This document shows, piece after piece, positions 15,656-23,907 of a DNA stretch of 64,000 nt; within the stretch, counting starts at the first letter, position 1, and the number at the start of each line of letters is the position of its first letter. Made by a program: the position numbers and the translations under genes. The stretch covers positions 1 to 64,000 of the forward strand of contig UQVA01000003.1 in assembly GCA_900544405.1 (NCBI GenBank), in the 5' to 3' direction. The DNA comes from an uncultured Eubacteriales bacterium. GTDB lineage: Bacteria > Bacillota > Clostridia > Oscillospirales > Oscillospiraceae. The notes under the pieces were generated by a model. That model was not told the origin of the DNA. It made no database searches and saw only the letters and a program-made list of their open reading frames with translations.

Positions 15656-15940
15656 TCAGCAGTCGTAGTCGGCACAGACCCGCTTGTCCAGCCAGGTCCA
15701 GAAATGCTCCTTGGCCGCCAGGTGCAGGGGGTGGGTGGCATAATTGGCCAGGGCCTCCCGGCTGTCGAACTCGGAGTACAGGCAGTAGTCCATGCCGCCC
15801 TGATAGGTCCGGCGGATTTCCAGCTTTTCCAGGCCAGGGACCTGTCCAACCAAGGGCTCCAGCAGAGAGGCGATGGTTTTCACGGCGGCGTCCTTGTCCA
15901 CGCCGTCCTTCAGGGTGTAAATGACGATGTGCTTGACCAT
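15656..15940 (-). CDS. Dabb-family (stress-responsive A/B barrel) protein
   Basis: A 94-residue dimeric alpha/beta-barrel domain protein. It opens MVKHIVIYTLKDG, the family's first strand, and contains a mid-protein RRTYQGGMDYCLYSEFDS. The start at 15940 follows AAAGGAGGA; a longer frame from 15979 has no ribosome site. It is the first gene of the UPF0210/ACT unit. The family includes enzymes and proteins of unknown role, and no catalytic residues can be assigned here. Confidence 0.85.
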   Translation of the reverse strand: MVKHIVIYTLKDGVDKDAAVKTIASLLEPLVGQVPGLEKLEIRRTYQGGMDYCLYSEFDSREALANYATHPLHLAAKEHFWTWLDKRVCADYDC

Positions 15941-15963
15941 AAGAAGTTCCTCCTTTAATAGAA

Positions 15964-15996
15964 ATACCGGAGCCGGCACTAGGTCGGCCCCGGTAT
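15964..15996 (-). terminator. Possible terminator after ispH-rpsA
   Basis: An imperfect 14-bp stem, ATACCGGAGCCGGC (15964-15977) with GTCGGCCCCGGTAT (15983-15996), followed on the minus strand by a weak U-rich tail. It sits between the ispH-rpsA stop and the Dabb gene start. Confidence 0.45.
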
Positions 15997-16009
15997 CTTA
16001 GGGTTTTGA

Positions 16010-17941
16010 TTATTCGGCGTCGTCCATAGCGGCACGGATGGACAGGGAAATGCGCTTGCCCTCGGTGTCGATGTCGGTGATCTTCACCCGGACGGTCTGG
16101 CCCTCGGAGACCACGTCCTCGGGCTTGTTCACCCGATGGTCGGCCAGCTGGGAAATGTGGATGAGGCCGTCCACGCCGGGGACGATCTCAGCGAAAGCGC
16201 CGAAGGTCATCAGCTTCACGACCTTGGCATCCACCACGTCGCCCACATGGTACTCGTTCAGGAACAGAGTCCAGGGGTTGGTCTCGTCGGTGCGGTAGCC
16301 CAGGGAGATCTTGTGCTTCTCCGGGTCGAAAGCGATGACGTGCACGTCGATCTCGTCGCCGACCTTCACCACGTCGGCGGGGGTCTTGATGCGGTTCCAG
16401 CTCAGCTGGGACACATGGACCATGCCGTCCACGCCGCCGATGTCCACGAAAGCGCCGTAGGAGGTCAGGGACTTGACAACGCCGTGGTACTTGTTGCCCA
16501 CAGCCATCTCGCTCCAGATCTTCTCCTGGTTGGCCTTCCGCTCCTCGGAGGAAGCGGCACGGATGGAACCGATCACACGGCGGCGAGCACGGTTCACCTC
16601 GGTGATCTTCATCTTCACGGTCTTGCCGACCATACCGGCCATATCGCCGCCCTTGGCGATACCGGACTGGGAAGCGGGAATGAACACCCGGATGCCCTTA
16701 TAGTTGGCCACCAGGCCACCCTTGTTCTCCTCGGTGATGGGAGCCTCGACATTTTCCTTGCTCTCGCACAGAGCGGCCATGTCGTCCCAGACCTTCATGC
16801 CTTCCAGCTTCTTTCTGGAAAGCTGCACGGTGCCCTCCTGGTCGTTCACACGAACCACGAACACCTCGATTTCGTCACCCACGTGCAGGATATCCTCCGG
16901 CTTCACGGAAGGATCGGCACTGACTTCGTTGTAGGGGATGTAGCCTGCGTGCTTGGCACCCAGGTCCACCTGCACCTCGGTGTTGTTGATACCGGTGACG
17001 ATGCCGGTAACCTTATCACCTGTATTTAAAGTCTTGATGCCCTGCTCCAGCAGTTCGGCAAAAGTTTCCTCCTGCCCAGCCTCAACATTGTTTACGATCT
17101 CGCCCATAGTCTTGTTGACCTCCTTTATAATCCACGCCGGTGTGGACGCACCAGCCGTGATTCCAACAACCGTCACATTGCGAAAGCTCTTCGGGGACAA
17201 CTCTTCTGCGTTGTCCACCGCAATCACACGATCACAATGTTCCCGGCAGATCATTGCGAGGCGGCCTGTGTTGGAACTGTGGATGTCACCTACTACGACC
17301 ATGGCCTGACAAACGGAACTCAATGCTGCTGCCTCGCTCTGCCGGTATTCTGTTGCTCTGCATATTGTATCAAATTTTTTCAGGTTAGTAAACTCTTTTT
17401 TTCCGATTTGGAGGCATTTTTTCCACAAAGATTCTGTGGAGGTGGTCTGAGAAACCATGCAAATCGGCAACTCCGGGGAAATTCGTTCGTTTTTGACCCA
17501 ATTTTCCAATTCTTCCGGGCTTTCAAAGATGGCGCAGCGGCTGCACCACCCGGCGATGCCCTCCACCTCCGGGTGGGAGCGGGTGCCGATGATGACGGGC
17601 AGCCGCCCTTCCTCCTCGGCCTGGGCCACGATGTTGTGGATGCGCTTGACGAAGGGACAGGTGGCATCCACGATGGTCACGTTCCTGTTTTCCAGCCGCC
17701 GGTACACCTCCCGGCCCACGCCGTGGGACCGGATGACCACCGTAGCCCCCTCCGGGGCCTCCTCCGGGGTGTCGATAACGTGGACTCCCATAGCTTCAAA
17801 GTGGGCCACCGCATGGCGGTTGTGGATGATGGGACCCAGCGTGACGACCGTCCCACCCTGAGCCGCCGCCTGCTCCACCAATTCCACCGCCCGGTTCACG
17901 CCGAAGCAGAACCCGGCGCTTTTGGCCACGGTGACACTCAT
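16010..17941 (-). CDS. ispH: IspH-S1 fusion (HMBPP reductase + ribosomal protein S1-like)
   Basis: A 643-residue fusion. Residues 1 to about 285 are IspH, the last enzyme of the MEP isoprenoid pathway, with the three 4Fe-4S cysteines C12, C95 and C194 and the HGVGR and HSSNT motifs present. Residues about 300-640 hold four S1 RNA-binding repeats (for example GAFVDIGGVDGMVHVSQLSW and GAFAEIVPGVDGLIHISQL), resembling RpsA. This fusion is known in Clostridia. It overlaps cmk by 4 bp; cmk next to rpsA is a common arrangement. How the two halves cooperate is not known to me. Confidence 0.95.
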   Translation of the reverse strand: MSVTVAKSAGFCFGVNRAVELVEQAAAQGGTVVTLGPIIHNRHAVAHFEAMGVHVIDTPEEAPEGATVVIRSHGVGREVYRRLENRNVTIVDATCPFVKRIHNIVAQAEEEGRLPVIIGTRSHPEVEGIAGWCSRCAIFESPEELENWVKNERISPELPICMVSQTTSTESLWKKCLQIGKKEFTNLKKFDTICRATEYRQSEAAALSSVCQAMVVVGDIHSSNTGRLAMICREHCDRVIAVDNAEELSPKSFRNVTVVGITAGASTPAWIIKEVNKTMGEIVNNVEAGQEETFAELLEQGIKTLNTGDKVTGIVTGINNTEVQVDLGAKHAGYIPYNEVSADPSVKPEDILHVGDEIEVFVVRVNDQEGTVQLSRKKLEGMKVWDDMAALCESKENVEAPITEENKGGLVANYKGIRVFIPASQSGIAKGGDMAGMVGKTVKMKITEVNRARRRVIGSIRAASSEERKANQEKIWSEMAVGNKYHGVVKSLTSYGAFVDIGGVDGMVHVSQLSWNRIKTPADVVKVGDEIDVHVIAFDPEKHKISLGYRTDETNPWTLFLNEYHVGDVVDAKVVKLMTFGAFAEIVPGVDGLIHISQLADHRVNKPEDVVSEGQTVRVKITDIDTEGKRISLSIRAAMDDAE

Positions 17942-18618
17942 TGGCCGATCTTTCCTTCCACGATCTTCCGGATGGCCGCCACCACGCCGTCAATGTCCAG
18001 TTCGGAGGTGTCCACCTTCACTGCGTCCTTCGCCTGTTTCAACGGGGCGATGGCCCGGTGAGAATCCTGATAGTCCCGCTGTTGAATTTCCTTCAGGACC
18101 TTTTCATAATTGGCGGTCTGGCCCTTGGCTTCCAGCTCCGCCGTCCGGCGCTTGGCCCGGACCTCCGGAGAAGCGGTCAGGAAAATTTTCACGTTGGCCC
18201 GGGGCAGCACCACGGTGCCGATGTCCCGGCCGTCCATAATGACGTTGTATTCCTTGGCCATGTCCCGCTGCAGGTCCAGCAGCATTTCCCGGACCAGCGG
18301 GTTGGCGGACACCAGGGAAGCCTTCTGGGAAATTTCCTGGGTGCGGATGTCCTCGGTCACGTCCATGCCGTTCATGATCATGTGCTGCTTGCCTTCCTCG
18401 TCGTAGGTAATGCCCACGGTCAGCTCGTCCAGATACCGTGCCACCCCGTCTGCGTCCTTGGGGCTGATGCCCAGCAGGTCCAGGAAGTAGGCCACGGTCC
18501 GGTAAATGGCCCCGGTGTCCACATAGCAGTAGCCCAGTTCCGCCGCCAGACGGCGGGCAATGGTGCTTTTCCCTGCACCGGCGGGGCCATCGATGGCAAT
18601 TGCGATCTTCTTCGCCAT
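17938..18618 (-). CDS. cmk: Cytidylate kinase
   Basis: A 226-residue P-loop kinase that phosphorylates CMP and dCMP. Walker A is IDGPAGAGKSTIARRLA near the start, followed by YVDTGAIYR; the nucleotide-monophosphate region has MDGRDIGTVVLP, and the lid has RAKRRTAELEAKG. Length is normal. The stop overlaps the ispH start by 4 bp (ATGA), and it starts 20 bp after the sigma-like gene. Confidence 0.96.
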   Translation of the reverse strand: MAKKIAIAIDGPAGAGKSTIARRLAAELGYCYVDTGAIYRTVAYFLDLLGISPKDADGVARYLDELTVGITYDEEGKQHMIMNGMDVTEDIRTQEISQKASLVSANPLVREMLLDLQRDMAKEYNVIMDGRDIGTVVLPRANVKIFLTASPEVRAKRRTAELEAKGQTANYEKVLKEIQQRDYQDSHRAIAPLKQAKDAVKVDTSELDIDGVVAAIRKIVEGKIGQ

Positions 18619-18637
18619 AGTTTTTCTCTCCTTACAC

Positions 18638-19588
18638 TTAACCCCGGAGTTTGGCCAGGGCTTTTGCTTCCGCCGCCACCACTTCGGCGGCGGTCAGTCC
18701 CAGGGCAAGGCCCACCTGCTCCGGGCTTTGGGGTCCGCTGCCTTCCAGACCGAAGCGGAGGGTCAGCAGCTTCTGTTCCTCCGGTGTCAGACTGGACAGC
18801 AGGTCGCTGATGCGCTGGCGCATCTGGAAATAGGCCGTGTCCTCCACGGCTTTTTCCTCATCCTCGTCATTTTTCTCCGGCTTTTTGTGGGCGCTGGCTA
18901 CCAGCTTGGCATCCTCGTACATTTTGGACACCGTGTAGGCTTCCTCCAGCGTGATGCCCGCCTCCTGGGCAATTTCCTCCAACAGAGGCGTCCGGCCCAG
19001 CCGGACCAGCAGCCGCTCGTCCGCCGCACGGTATTTTTCCAGGGTCTGGCGCATTTTGCTGCCCACGCCGTTGGCACGGGCCTGCATGGTCACGGCTTTG
19101 GTCATGCCCTGCCGGGCCGCTTCTTCCGCATTTCCTTCCGAAGCCATGGCCTCCCAGAGGGCCAGATTGCCCTCCTGAATGAGGTCCGTCAGCAGCACGC
19201 CGTAGCCCACATATTCTCTCGCCAGGGCCACGACCTTGGGAAGCATTTCTCCCATGGGGTCCCCTTCCGCCTGGGAAAGCTCCTCCAGGTAGAGCCGCAG
19301 AGGGTCCTCCTCCGGAAGATTTTCGGCAATATGCTCCGATTTTGCCAGCTTTTCCTCCAAATGGAGCCGGGCAGCGCCGCTGCCGGTAGGGCTGGCCTTG
19401 GGAATGCCGGAAAGCTCCAAACGGATGCCCCGCTCGGCCAGGGTCTCGAAGGCGGCCTCCACAGTCTCCTCGTCCTCCCCTTCCAGCAGGGTCAAAAACC
19501 GCCCCGCCGGGAAAGAATCGCCTTTTTTCAGACGGGCGATGGCCAATTCAAAGGGGCTGTCCCCGAAATCCACGTCCAGTGTCCTCAT
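18638..19588 (-). CDS. Degenerate sigma70-like protein lacking the -10 melting region
   Basis: A 316-residue protein starting at an ATGA overlap with the upstream sigma gene. Order: a region-1.1-like part (about 15-58, with FETLAERGIRLEL); region 1.2 (EEDPLRLYLEEL, 93-104); region 2.1/2.2 core-binding segment (LLTDLIQEGNLALWEAM, 132-148); then a shortened stretch in which the aromatic FSTYATWW-type region 2.3 is missing; region 3 (LGRTPLLEEIAQEAGI, 197-212); an acidic linker (EKNDEDEEKAVED); region 4.1 (LTPEEQKLLTLRFGLE, 267-282); and a weak region 4.2. It probably binds core polymerase but cannot melt a -10 element by the usual route. It may modulate the adjacent sigma. The alternative is a decaying duplicate, although the frame is fully open. 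Confidence 0.7.
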   Translation of the reverse strand: MRTLDVDFGDSPFELAIARLKKGDSFPAGRFLTLLEGEDEETVEAAFETLAERGIRLELSGIPKASPTGSGAARLHLEEKLAKSEHIAENLPEEDPLRLYLEELSQAEGDPMGEMLPKVVALAREYVGYGVLLTDLIQEGNLALWEAMASEGNAEEAARQGMTKAVTMQARANGVGSKMRQTLEKYRAADERLLVRLGRTPLLEEIAQEAGITLEEAYTVSKMYEDAKLVASAHKKPEKNDEDEEKAVEDTAYFQMRQRISDLLSSLTPEEQKLLTLRFGLEGSGPQSPEQVGLALGLTAAEVVAAEAKALAKLRG

Positions 19589-20454
19589 TCCAGAAAATCC
19601 TCCAATCCCTGCTTCATGCCCATCTGCCGCAGCTTTTCCATGGCCTGGCCTTCGATCTGCCTGGCCCGCTCCCGGGAAACGCCGAATTCCCTGCCGATCT
19701 CGTCCAGAGAATGGCACACCCCGTCCTCCAGGCCAAAGCGCATGGATACCAATTTCCGCTGCCGCTCCGGCAGCTGGTCCAGAAGGGTCTGCATGGTGGT
19801 CTCCAACTCCTGGCGGACCACTTCCTTCTCCGGGGCCTCCACGGTGCTGTCCCGCAAGAGTCCCCCAAGGCTGGTGTCCCCGTCCTCGCCGGTGGGGGCA
19901 TCCAACGAACAGGTCTCCGGCACCAGGTCCAGAAGTTTTCGGACCTGTTCCGCCGTCAGGCCGGTGCTTTCGGCAATTTCCGCCTCGGTGGGGGTCCGCT
20001 CCAACTCCTGGGTCAGCCGGTTCTGGGTAGCCAGGACCTTGCGCATTTTCTCGCCGGTATGGGTGGGCACCCGAATGACCCCGCTGTGCTGGGCCAGGCA
20101 CCGGCCCACGCTCTGCCGGATCCATTTGGTGGCGTAGGTGGAAAACCGCAGCTCCCGTGTGTAGTCAAATTTCTTGGCCGCCGCCAGCAGGCCGATGCTG
20201 CCCTCCTGAATGAGGTCCATCAGCGGCACGCCCCGGCCGGTGTACTCTTTCGCAATGGACACCACCAGCCGCAGGTTGGCGTTGACCAGGGCCCGGATGG
20301 CCTCCTCGTCCCCCTGGGCGCAGCGGCGGGCCAGTTCCCGTTCCTCCTCCGCCGTCAGAAGCGGATAGGCACGAATCTCCTGCATATACTGCCGCACGTC
20401 GTCCTCTCCGGCGGACACGGTCTTTTCCGGGGTATCGGTAGGTGTAGCACTCAT
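19585..20454 (-). CDS. Sigma70-family RNA polymerase sigma factor
   Basis: A 289-residue sigma factor with regions 1.2 (DDVRQYMQEI), 2 (LIQEGSIGLLAAAKKFDY, then FSTYATKWIRQSVGR), 3 (RTPTEAEIAESTGL) and 4 (LPERQRKLVSMRFGLEDG, GVSRERARQIEGQAMEKLR). Region 1.1 is absent, and the protein is shorter than the usual Firmicute SigA (about 370). In region 2.4 the base-reading Q is kept, but the following T of SigA is G. It overlaps dnaG by 4 bp, the classical rpoD position, so it may be the primary sigma or a group 2 relative. Whether another rpoD exists elsewhere cannot be judged here. Confidence 0.85.
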   Translation of the reverse strand: MSATPTDTPEKTVSAGEDDVRQYMQEIRAYPLLTAEEERELARRCAQGDEEAIRALVNANLRLVVSIAKEYTGRGVPLMDLIQEGSIGLLAAAKKFDYTRELRFSTYATKWIRQSVGRCLAQHSGVIRVPTHTGEKMRKVLATQNRLTQELERTPTEAEIAESTGLTAEQVRKLLDLVPETCSLDAPTGEDGDTSLGGLLRDSTVEAPEKEVVRQELETTMQTLLDQLPERQRKLVSMRFGLEDGVCHSLDEIGREFGVSRERARQIEGQAMEKLRQMGMKQGLEDFLE

Positions 20455-22190
20455 AATTTCAGTCCTTTTTTCTCTTTCATCTTGTCCCGCAGGGCCAGCA
20501 GATCCTGCTCCGTCACCGTGTTTCTCGCCCGGTAGCTTTCCAGCACCGTGCGGACGCAGTCGGCAAAGGCCTGCTCGTTGACGGGACCCTGATTGCGCTG
20601 CAAAATCCCCGCCAAATGGGCCATTTCGTCGCTTTCCAGCCCATCCAGCACGCTGGCGGACACTTCCAGCCCCTGCTTGTACCGATCCTGCTGCTGCCGG
20701 AAAATTCTACCAAGCAACGGGCAGGAAAACTGCGCCGCCGTCAGTCCGCCCACCTGGTCCAGAAGGCTCGGCTGCTTGAACACGTTGGCCAGAATGACCT
20801 CCTCCGCCATAGCCGAGCGGATGTCGTCATAACGAATGGTCCGGCTCTTGGGCTGCAAATTCTGAGCAGGCGAGAGCATTTTCTGTTCTTCCTGCTTCTT
20901 TTCCCGGTTTTCCCGGCGTTTTCTGGCCCGGTCCACTTCCAGCTTCATGGCCTCCGGAGTGACCTTGGCGGTCTCCGCCGCACGTCCCCCGTAGACCTCC
21001 CGCTGGACGGGGCTGGGCAGGCTGGCCACCAGGTCCGCCGCCTCCCGTAGGAACTGGATGCGCTCCTCATCGTCATTGAGATGATACTTCCGGGCGATGG
21101 CCCCCAACTGGTATTCCACCCGGTTGGAAGCCTCCTCCAGCAGGACTTTGAACTTGTCCGCCCCGTATTTTTTCAGATATTCGTCCGGGTCCTTGGCATC
21201 GTGCATCCGCAGGACCTTCACCTGAATCCCCGCCGCTTCCAGCATGGGGATGGCCCGGCGGGTGGCGTTCTGCCCGGCCTCGTCGCCGTCATAGATCAGA
21301 ACCACCTGCTCCGTGTACCGGCTCAGCAGCACGGCGTGTTCCTGGGTCAGGCTGGTACCCAGGGAAGCCACGGCACAGTCGAAGCCGTACTGATGCAGGG
21401 CCACGGCATCCATGTACCCCTCCACCAGAATAAGATACCCCAGCTTGCTTTTCTTGGCCAGATTCAGGGCAAACAGATTTTTCCGCTTGTTGAAGATAAT
21501 GGTCTCCGGGGAATTTAAGTATTTCGGCGTGGAATCGTCCATGACCCGGCCGCCGAAGCCGATGACATTGCCCCGGACATCGATAATGGGAAACATAAGC
21601 CGGTTGCGGAACCGGTCGTAAATGCGTCCGTTCTTCTCGGACACCAGTCCCGCATCCTTCAATTCCTGGTCCGTGTAGCCCTTGGCCTTCATGGCATCCA
21701 CCAGACCGTTCCAGCCGTTGGGAGCGAAGCCGATGCCGAATTTCGTCAAGGTGGACCTAGGCATCCCCCGCTTCTGAGCGTAGGATAAGCCCTCGGCTCC
21801 CTCCGGAGCATAGAGCTTGCTGTGGAAATACCGGGCAGCTTCCTTGCTCAATGCCCAAAGGCGCTCCTGCTGCTTATAGCGGCTCTGGAACTGGGGGTCC
21901 TCCGGGACCTCCATGCCCGCCCGCTTAGCCAAAGCCCGGACCGCATCGCCGTAGCTGAGGCCCTCGATCTCCATCTGGAAATTGATGACCCCGCCGCCCT
22001 TATGGCAGCCGAAGCAATAATAGATCCCCTTGTCCGGGGCCACGGAAAAGGACGGTGTTTTCTCCCCATGGAAAGGGCACAGGCCGAACAGATTCGCCCC
22101 GGAGCGTTTCAGATTCACATACTGGCCCACCACGTCCTCAATGGGGTTGCGGGCCACTACCTCGTCAATAAAGGAAGGCGGAAACGGCAT
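20451..22190 (-). CDS. dnaG: DNA primase
   Basis: About 579 residues. It makes RNA primers at the replication fork. An N-terminal CHC2 zinc finger (CPFHGEKTPSF, then CFGCHKGG) is followed by the primase core, the TOPRIM motifs ILVEGYMDAVAL and IYDGDEAGQNATRRA, and a C-terminal helicase-interaction domain. Start at 22190 since GGAGG precedes it and the first residues (MPFPPSFIDEVVARN) match the family. It is first in the unit dnaG-sigma-sigma-like-cmk-ispH/rpsA and has a promoter just upstream. Confidence 0.96.
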   Translation of the reverse strand: MPFPPSFIDEVVARNPIEDVVGQYVNLKRSGANLFGLCPFHGEKTPSFSVAPDKGIYYCFGCHKGGGVINFQMEIEGLSYGDAVRALAKRAGMEVPEDPQFQSRYKQQERLWALSKEAARYFHSKLYAPEGAEGLSYAQKRGMPRSTLTKFGIGFAPNGWNGLVDAMKAKGYTDQELKDAGLVSEKNGRIYDRFRNRLMFPIIDVRGNVIGFGGRVMDDSTPKYLNSPETIIFNKRKNLFALNLAKKSKLGYLILVEGYMDAVALHQYGFDCAVASLGTSLTQEHAVLLSRYTEQVVLIYDGDEAGQNATRRAIPMLEAAGIQVKVLRMHDAKDPDEYLKKYGADKFKVLLEEASNRVEYQLGAIARKYHLNDDEERIQFLREAADLVASLPSPVQREVYGGRAAETAKVTPEAMKLEVDRARKRRENREKKQEEQKMLSPAQNLQPKSRTIRYDDIRSAMAEEVILANVFKQPSLLDQVGGLTAAQFSCPLLGRIFRQQQDRYKQGLEVSASVLDGLESDEMAHLAGILQRNQGPVNEQAFADCVRTVLESYRARNTVTEQDLLALRDKMKEKKGLKL

Positions 22191-22229
22191 ACGAGTCCCT
22201 CCTTTCCGCATTTTCCCGATTTAACTTAT

Positions 22230-22259
22230 ATTATAGCACATTATCCCCGGACTTGCCAA
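22230..22259 (-). promoter_or_regulatory. Promoter of the dnaG-sigma operon
   Basis: On the minus strand, TTGGCA (22254-22259), an 18-bp spacer and TATAAT (22230-22235). It overlaps the last codons of the dgt gene. Confidence 0.7.
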
Positions 22260-23257
22260 CCCAGGGGAATAAAAATCTCCGTATATTTGTCCACGGCATA
22301 ATTGTCCGTCATGCCCGCAATGTAATCGCAGACCGTCCGTTCCAGTCCGTCAAAGCTCATCTGGGGCTGGAAGGTCTCCGGCAGCGCCTGGGGATTGGTA
22401 AAATAATAGTCGTAAAGCCGCAGGAGCATTTCCTTGGCCTTGCTTTCCTCCCCCTTGGCGACCGGGTTCCGGTAGACCCGCTCAAACATAAAAGAGCGCA
22501 GGTCCTTCAGGGCCTGGTCCATTTCGGGGGTCAGCAGGATGGCCCCGGCCTCCCGGGACGTCAGAATGCAGTCCACCACCAGGCTGTTCACCCGCTCCCG
22601 GTGGGTGTGGCCCAGCAGGTCCGAAATGCTGTCTGGGATGTCCTCATTGGTCAGGATACCCGCCCGGATGGCATCGTCAATATCGTGGTTCACATAGGCG
22701 ATCTGGTCGGATTTCCGCACGATCTGGCCTTCCAACGTCTCCGGCAGCGGCGCGCCGGTGGTGTGGCCCACGATGCCCATGCGGACCTCGTAAGTAAGAT
22801 TCAGTCCTGCCCCATCGTTTTCCAGCACGTCCACCACCCGCAGGCTCTGTTCGTTGTGCCGGAAGGGCTTGCCCAGGCATTTGGTCAGCGCCGCCTCTCC
22901 GGCATGGCCGAAGGGGGTGTGGCCCAGGTCGTGGCCCATGGCGATGGCCTCGCATAGGTCCTCGTTGAGGCCCAAAGCACGGGTGATGGTCCGGGCAATG
23001 CGAGCCACCTCCAAAGTGTGGGTCATGCGGGTCCGGTAGTGGTCCCCCTCCGGCCGCAGGAACACCTGGGTCTTGTGCATGAGCCGCCGGAAGGATTTGC
23101 TGTGGACGATGCGGTCCGTATCCCGCTGATAGCAGGTCCGCACGTCCTGTTCCCGCTCCGGGTCCGGACGGGGGCGGCCCCGGCTCTCGTCGGCAAACGC
23201 CGCCAGGGGATTCAGATTCCGATGCTCCTGCCGTTCCAGTTCTTCCTTTACCGTCAT
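22241..23257 (-). CDS. dgt: dGTP triphosphohydrolase-like HD protein
   Basis: A 338-residue HD-domain phosphohydrolase of the dGTPase family, which splits dNTPs to nucleoside and triphosphate. The metal site is visible as RMTHTLEVARIA and MGHDLGHTPFGHAGE, with a later H/D-containing helix (RKSDQIAYVNHDIDDAIRAG). Start at 23257, which forms an ATGA overlap with the yigZ stop; a longer frame to 23629 is antisense-type sequence over yigZ. The position just before dnaG is common in Clostridia. Confidence 0.92.
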   Translation of the reverse strand: MTVKEELERQEHRNLNPLAAFADESRGRPRPDPEREQDVRTCYQRDTDRIVHSKSFRRLMHKTQVFLRPEGDHYRTRMTHTLEVARIARTITRALGLNEDLCEAIAMGHDLGHTPFGHAGEAALTKCLGKPFRHNEQSLRVVDVLENDGAGLNLTYEVRMGIVGHTTGAPLPETLEGQIVRKSDQIAYVNHDIDDAIRAGILTNEDIPDSISDLLGHTHRERVNSLVVDCILTSREAGAILLTPEMDQALKDLRSFMFERVYRNPVAKGEESKAKEMLLRLYDYYFTNPQALPETFQPQMSFDGLERTVCDYIAGMTDNYAVDKYTEIFIPLGWQVRG

Positions 23258-23904
23258 GGATGTTCGCTTCCTTTCGCATCTTTCACCGGGAAGGCCCGGT
23301 ATTCCTGACCCAGCACCATGGTCTCCACGGTCCCGGCGGTCATATCCGTGAGTTTTTCCTGAAATTCCGCACGTTTTCCCGCCGCCACCAGTACTTCCAG
23401 TTCCACCTCGGCGGTGAACTGGGTGTCCCGGATGACGGCCTCCATATCCTCGCACAGGAGCTTCAGGCGCTCGTAATAGGGATAGGGGCAGGGAATGTAC
23501 AGCGCCGTCCAGACCCGCTTCATGGATTTTCCGGCGGCGTCTACGGCGATTTTGGCTCCCTTGGTATAGGCCCGGACCAATCCCCCGGCCCCCAGCAGCG
23601 TGCCGCCGAAGTACCGGGTCACAACACATACGATGTTATAAAGTCCCTCTTTTTGCAGCACCTGGACCATGGGCATTCCGGCGGTGCCGCCCGGCTCCCC
23701 GTCGTCGGAGAAGCGGGTGGCCCCGTCCCGGATGATATAGGCCCAGCAGTTGTGGGTAGCGTCATAATGCTGCTTCCGCATTTCCTCGATATGGGCCAGG
23801 GCCTCCGCCTCCGTGTCCGCAGGCCAGACCCGGCCGAGAAATCTGGATTTTTTCTCTACAAATTCGTCCTCACCGAAACCGGTGGGCACCAGATATTCCT
23901 CCAA
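23254..23904 (-). CDS. YigZ/IMPACT family protein
   Basis: A 216-residue protein of the YigZ (UPF0029/IMPACT) family. The N-terminal domain carries KKSRFLGRV, HNCWAYIIRD, SDDGEPGGTAGMP and RYFGGTLLGAGGLVRAYTKG, all family hallmarks; the C-terminal part is the small ferredoxin-like DUF1949 domain. Cellular role is not well defined; the eukaryotic relative regulates a translation kinase. It lies 3 bp after hflX and overlaps dgt by 4 bp. Confidence 0.92.
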   Translation of the reverse strand: MEEYLVPTGFGEDEFVEKKSRFLGRVWPADTEAEALAHIEEMRKQHYDATHNCWAYIIRDGATRFSDDGEPGGTAGMPMVQVLQKEGLYNIVCVVTRYFGGTLLGAGGLVRAYTKGAKIAVDAAGKSMKRVWTALYIPCPYPYYERLKLLCEDMEAVIRDTQFTAEVELEVLVAAGKRAEFQEKLTDMTAGTVETMVLGQEYRAFPVKDAKGSEHP

Positions 23905-23907
23905 GCC

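Noticed and set aside
19589..20125. N-terminal extension of the degenerate sigma gene
   Set aside because: The added residues are a Gly/Pro/Arg-rich shadow of the upstream sigma gene; the ATGA start at 19588 is far better.
23258..23629. N-terminal extension of dgt
   Set aside because: Shadow of yigZ in another frame; the ATGA overlap start gives the family's normal N-terminus.
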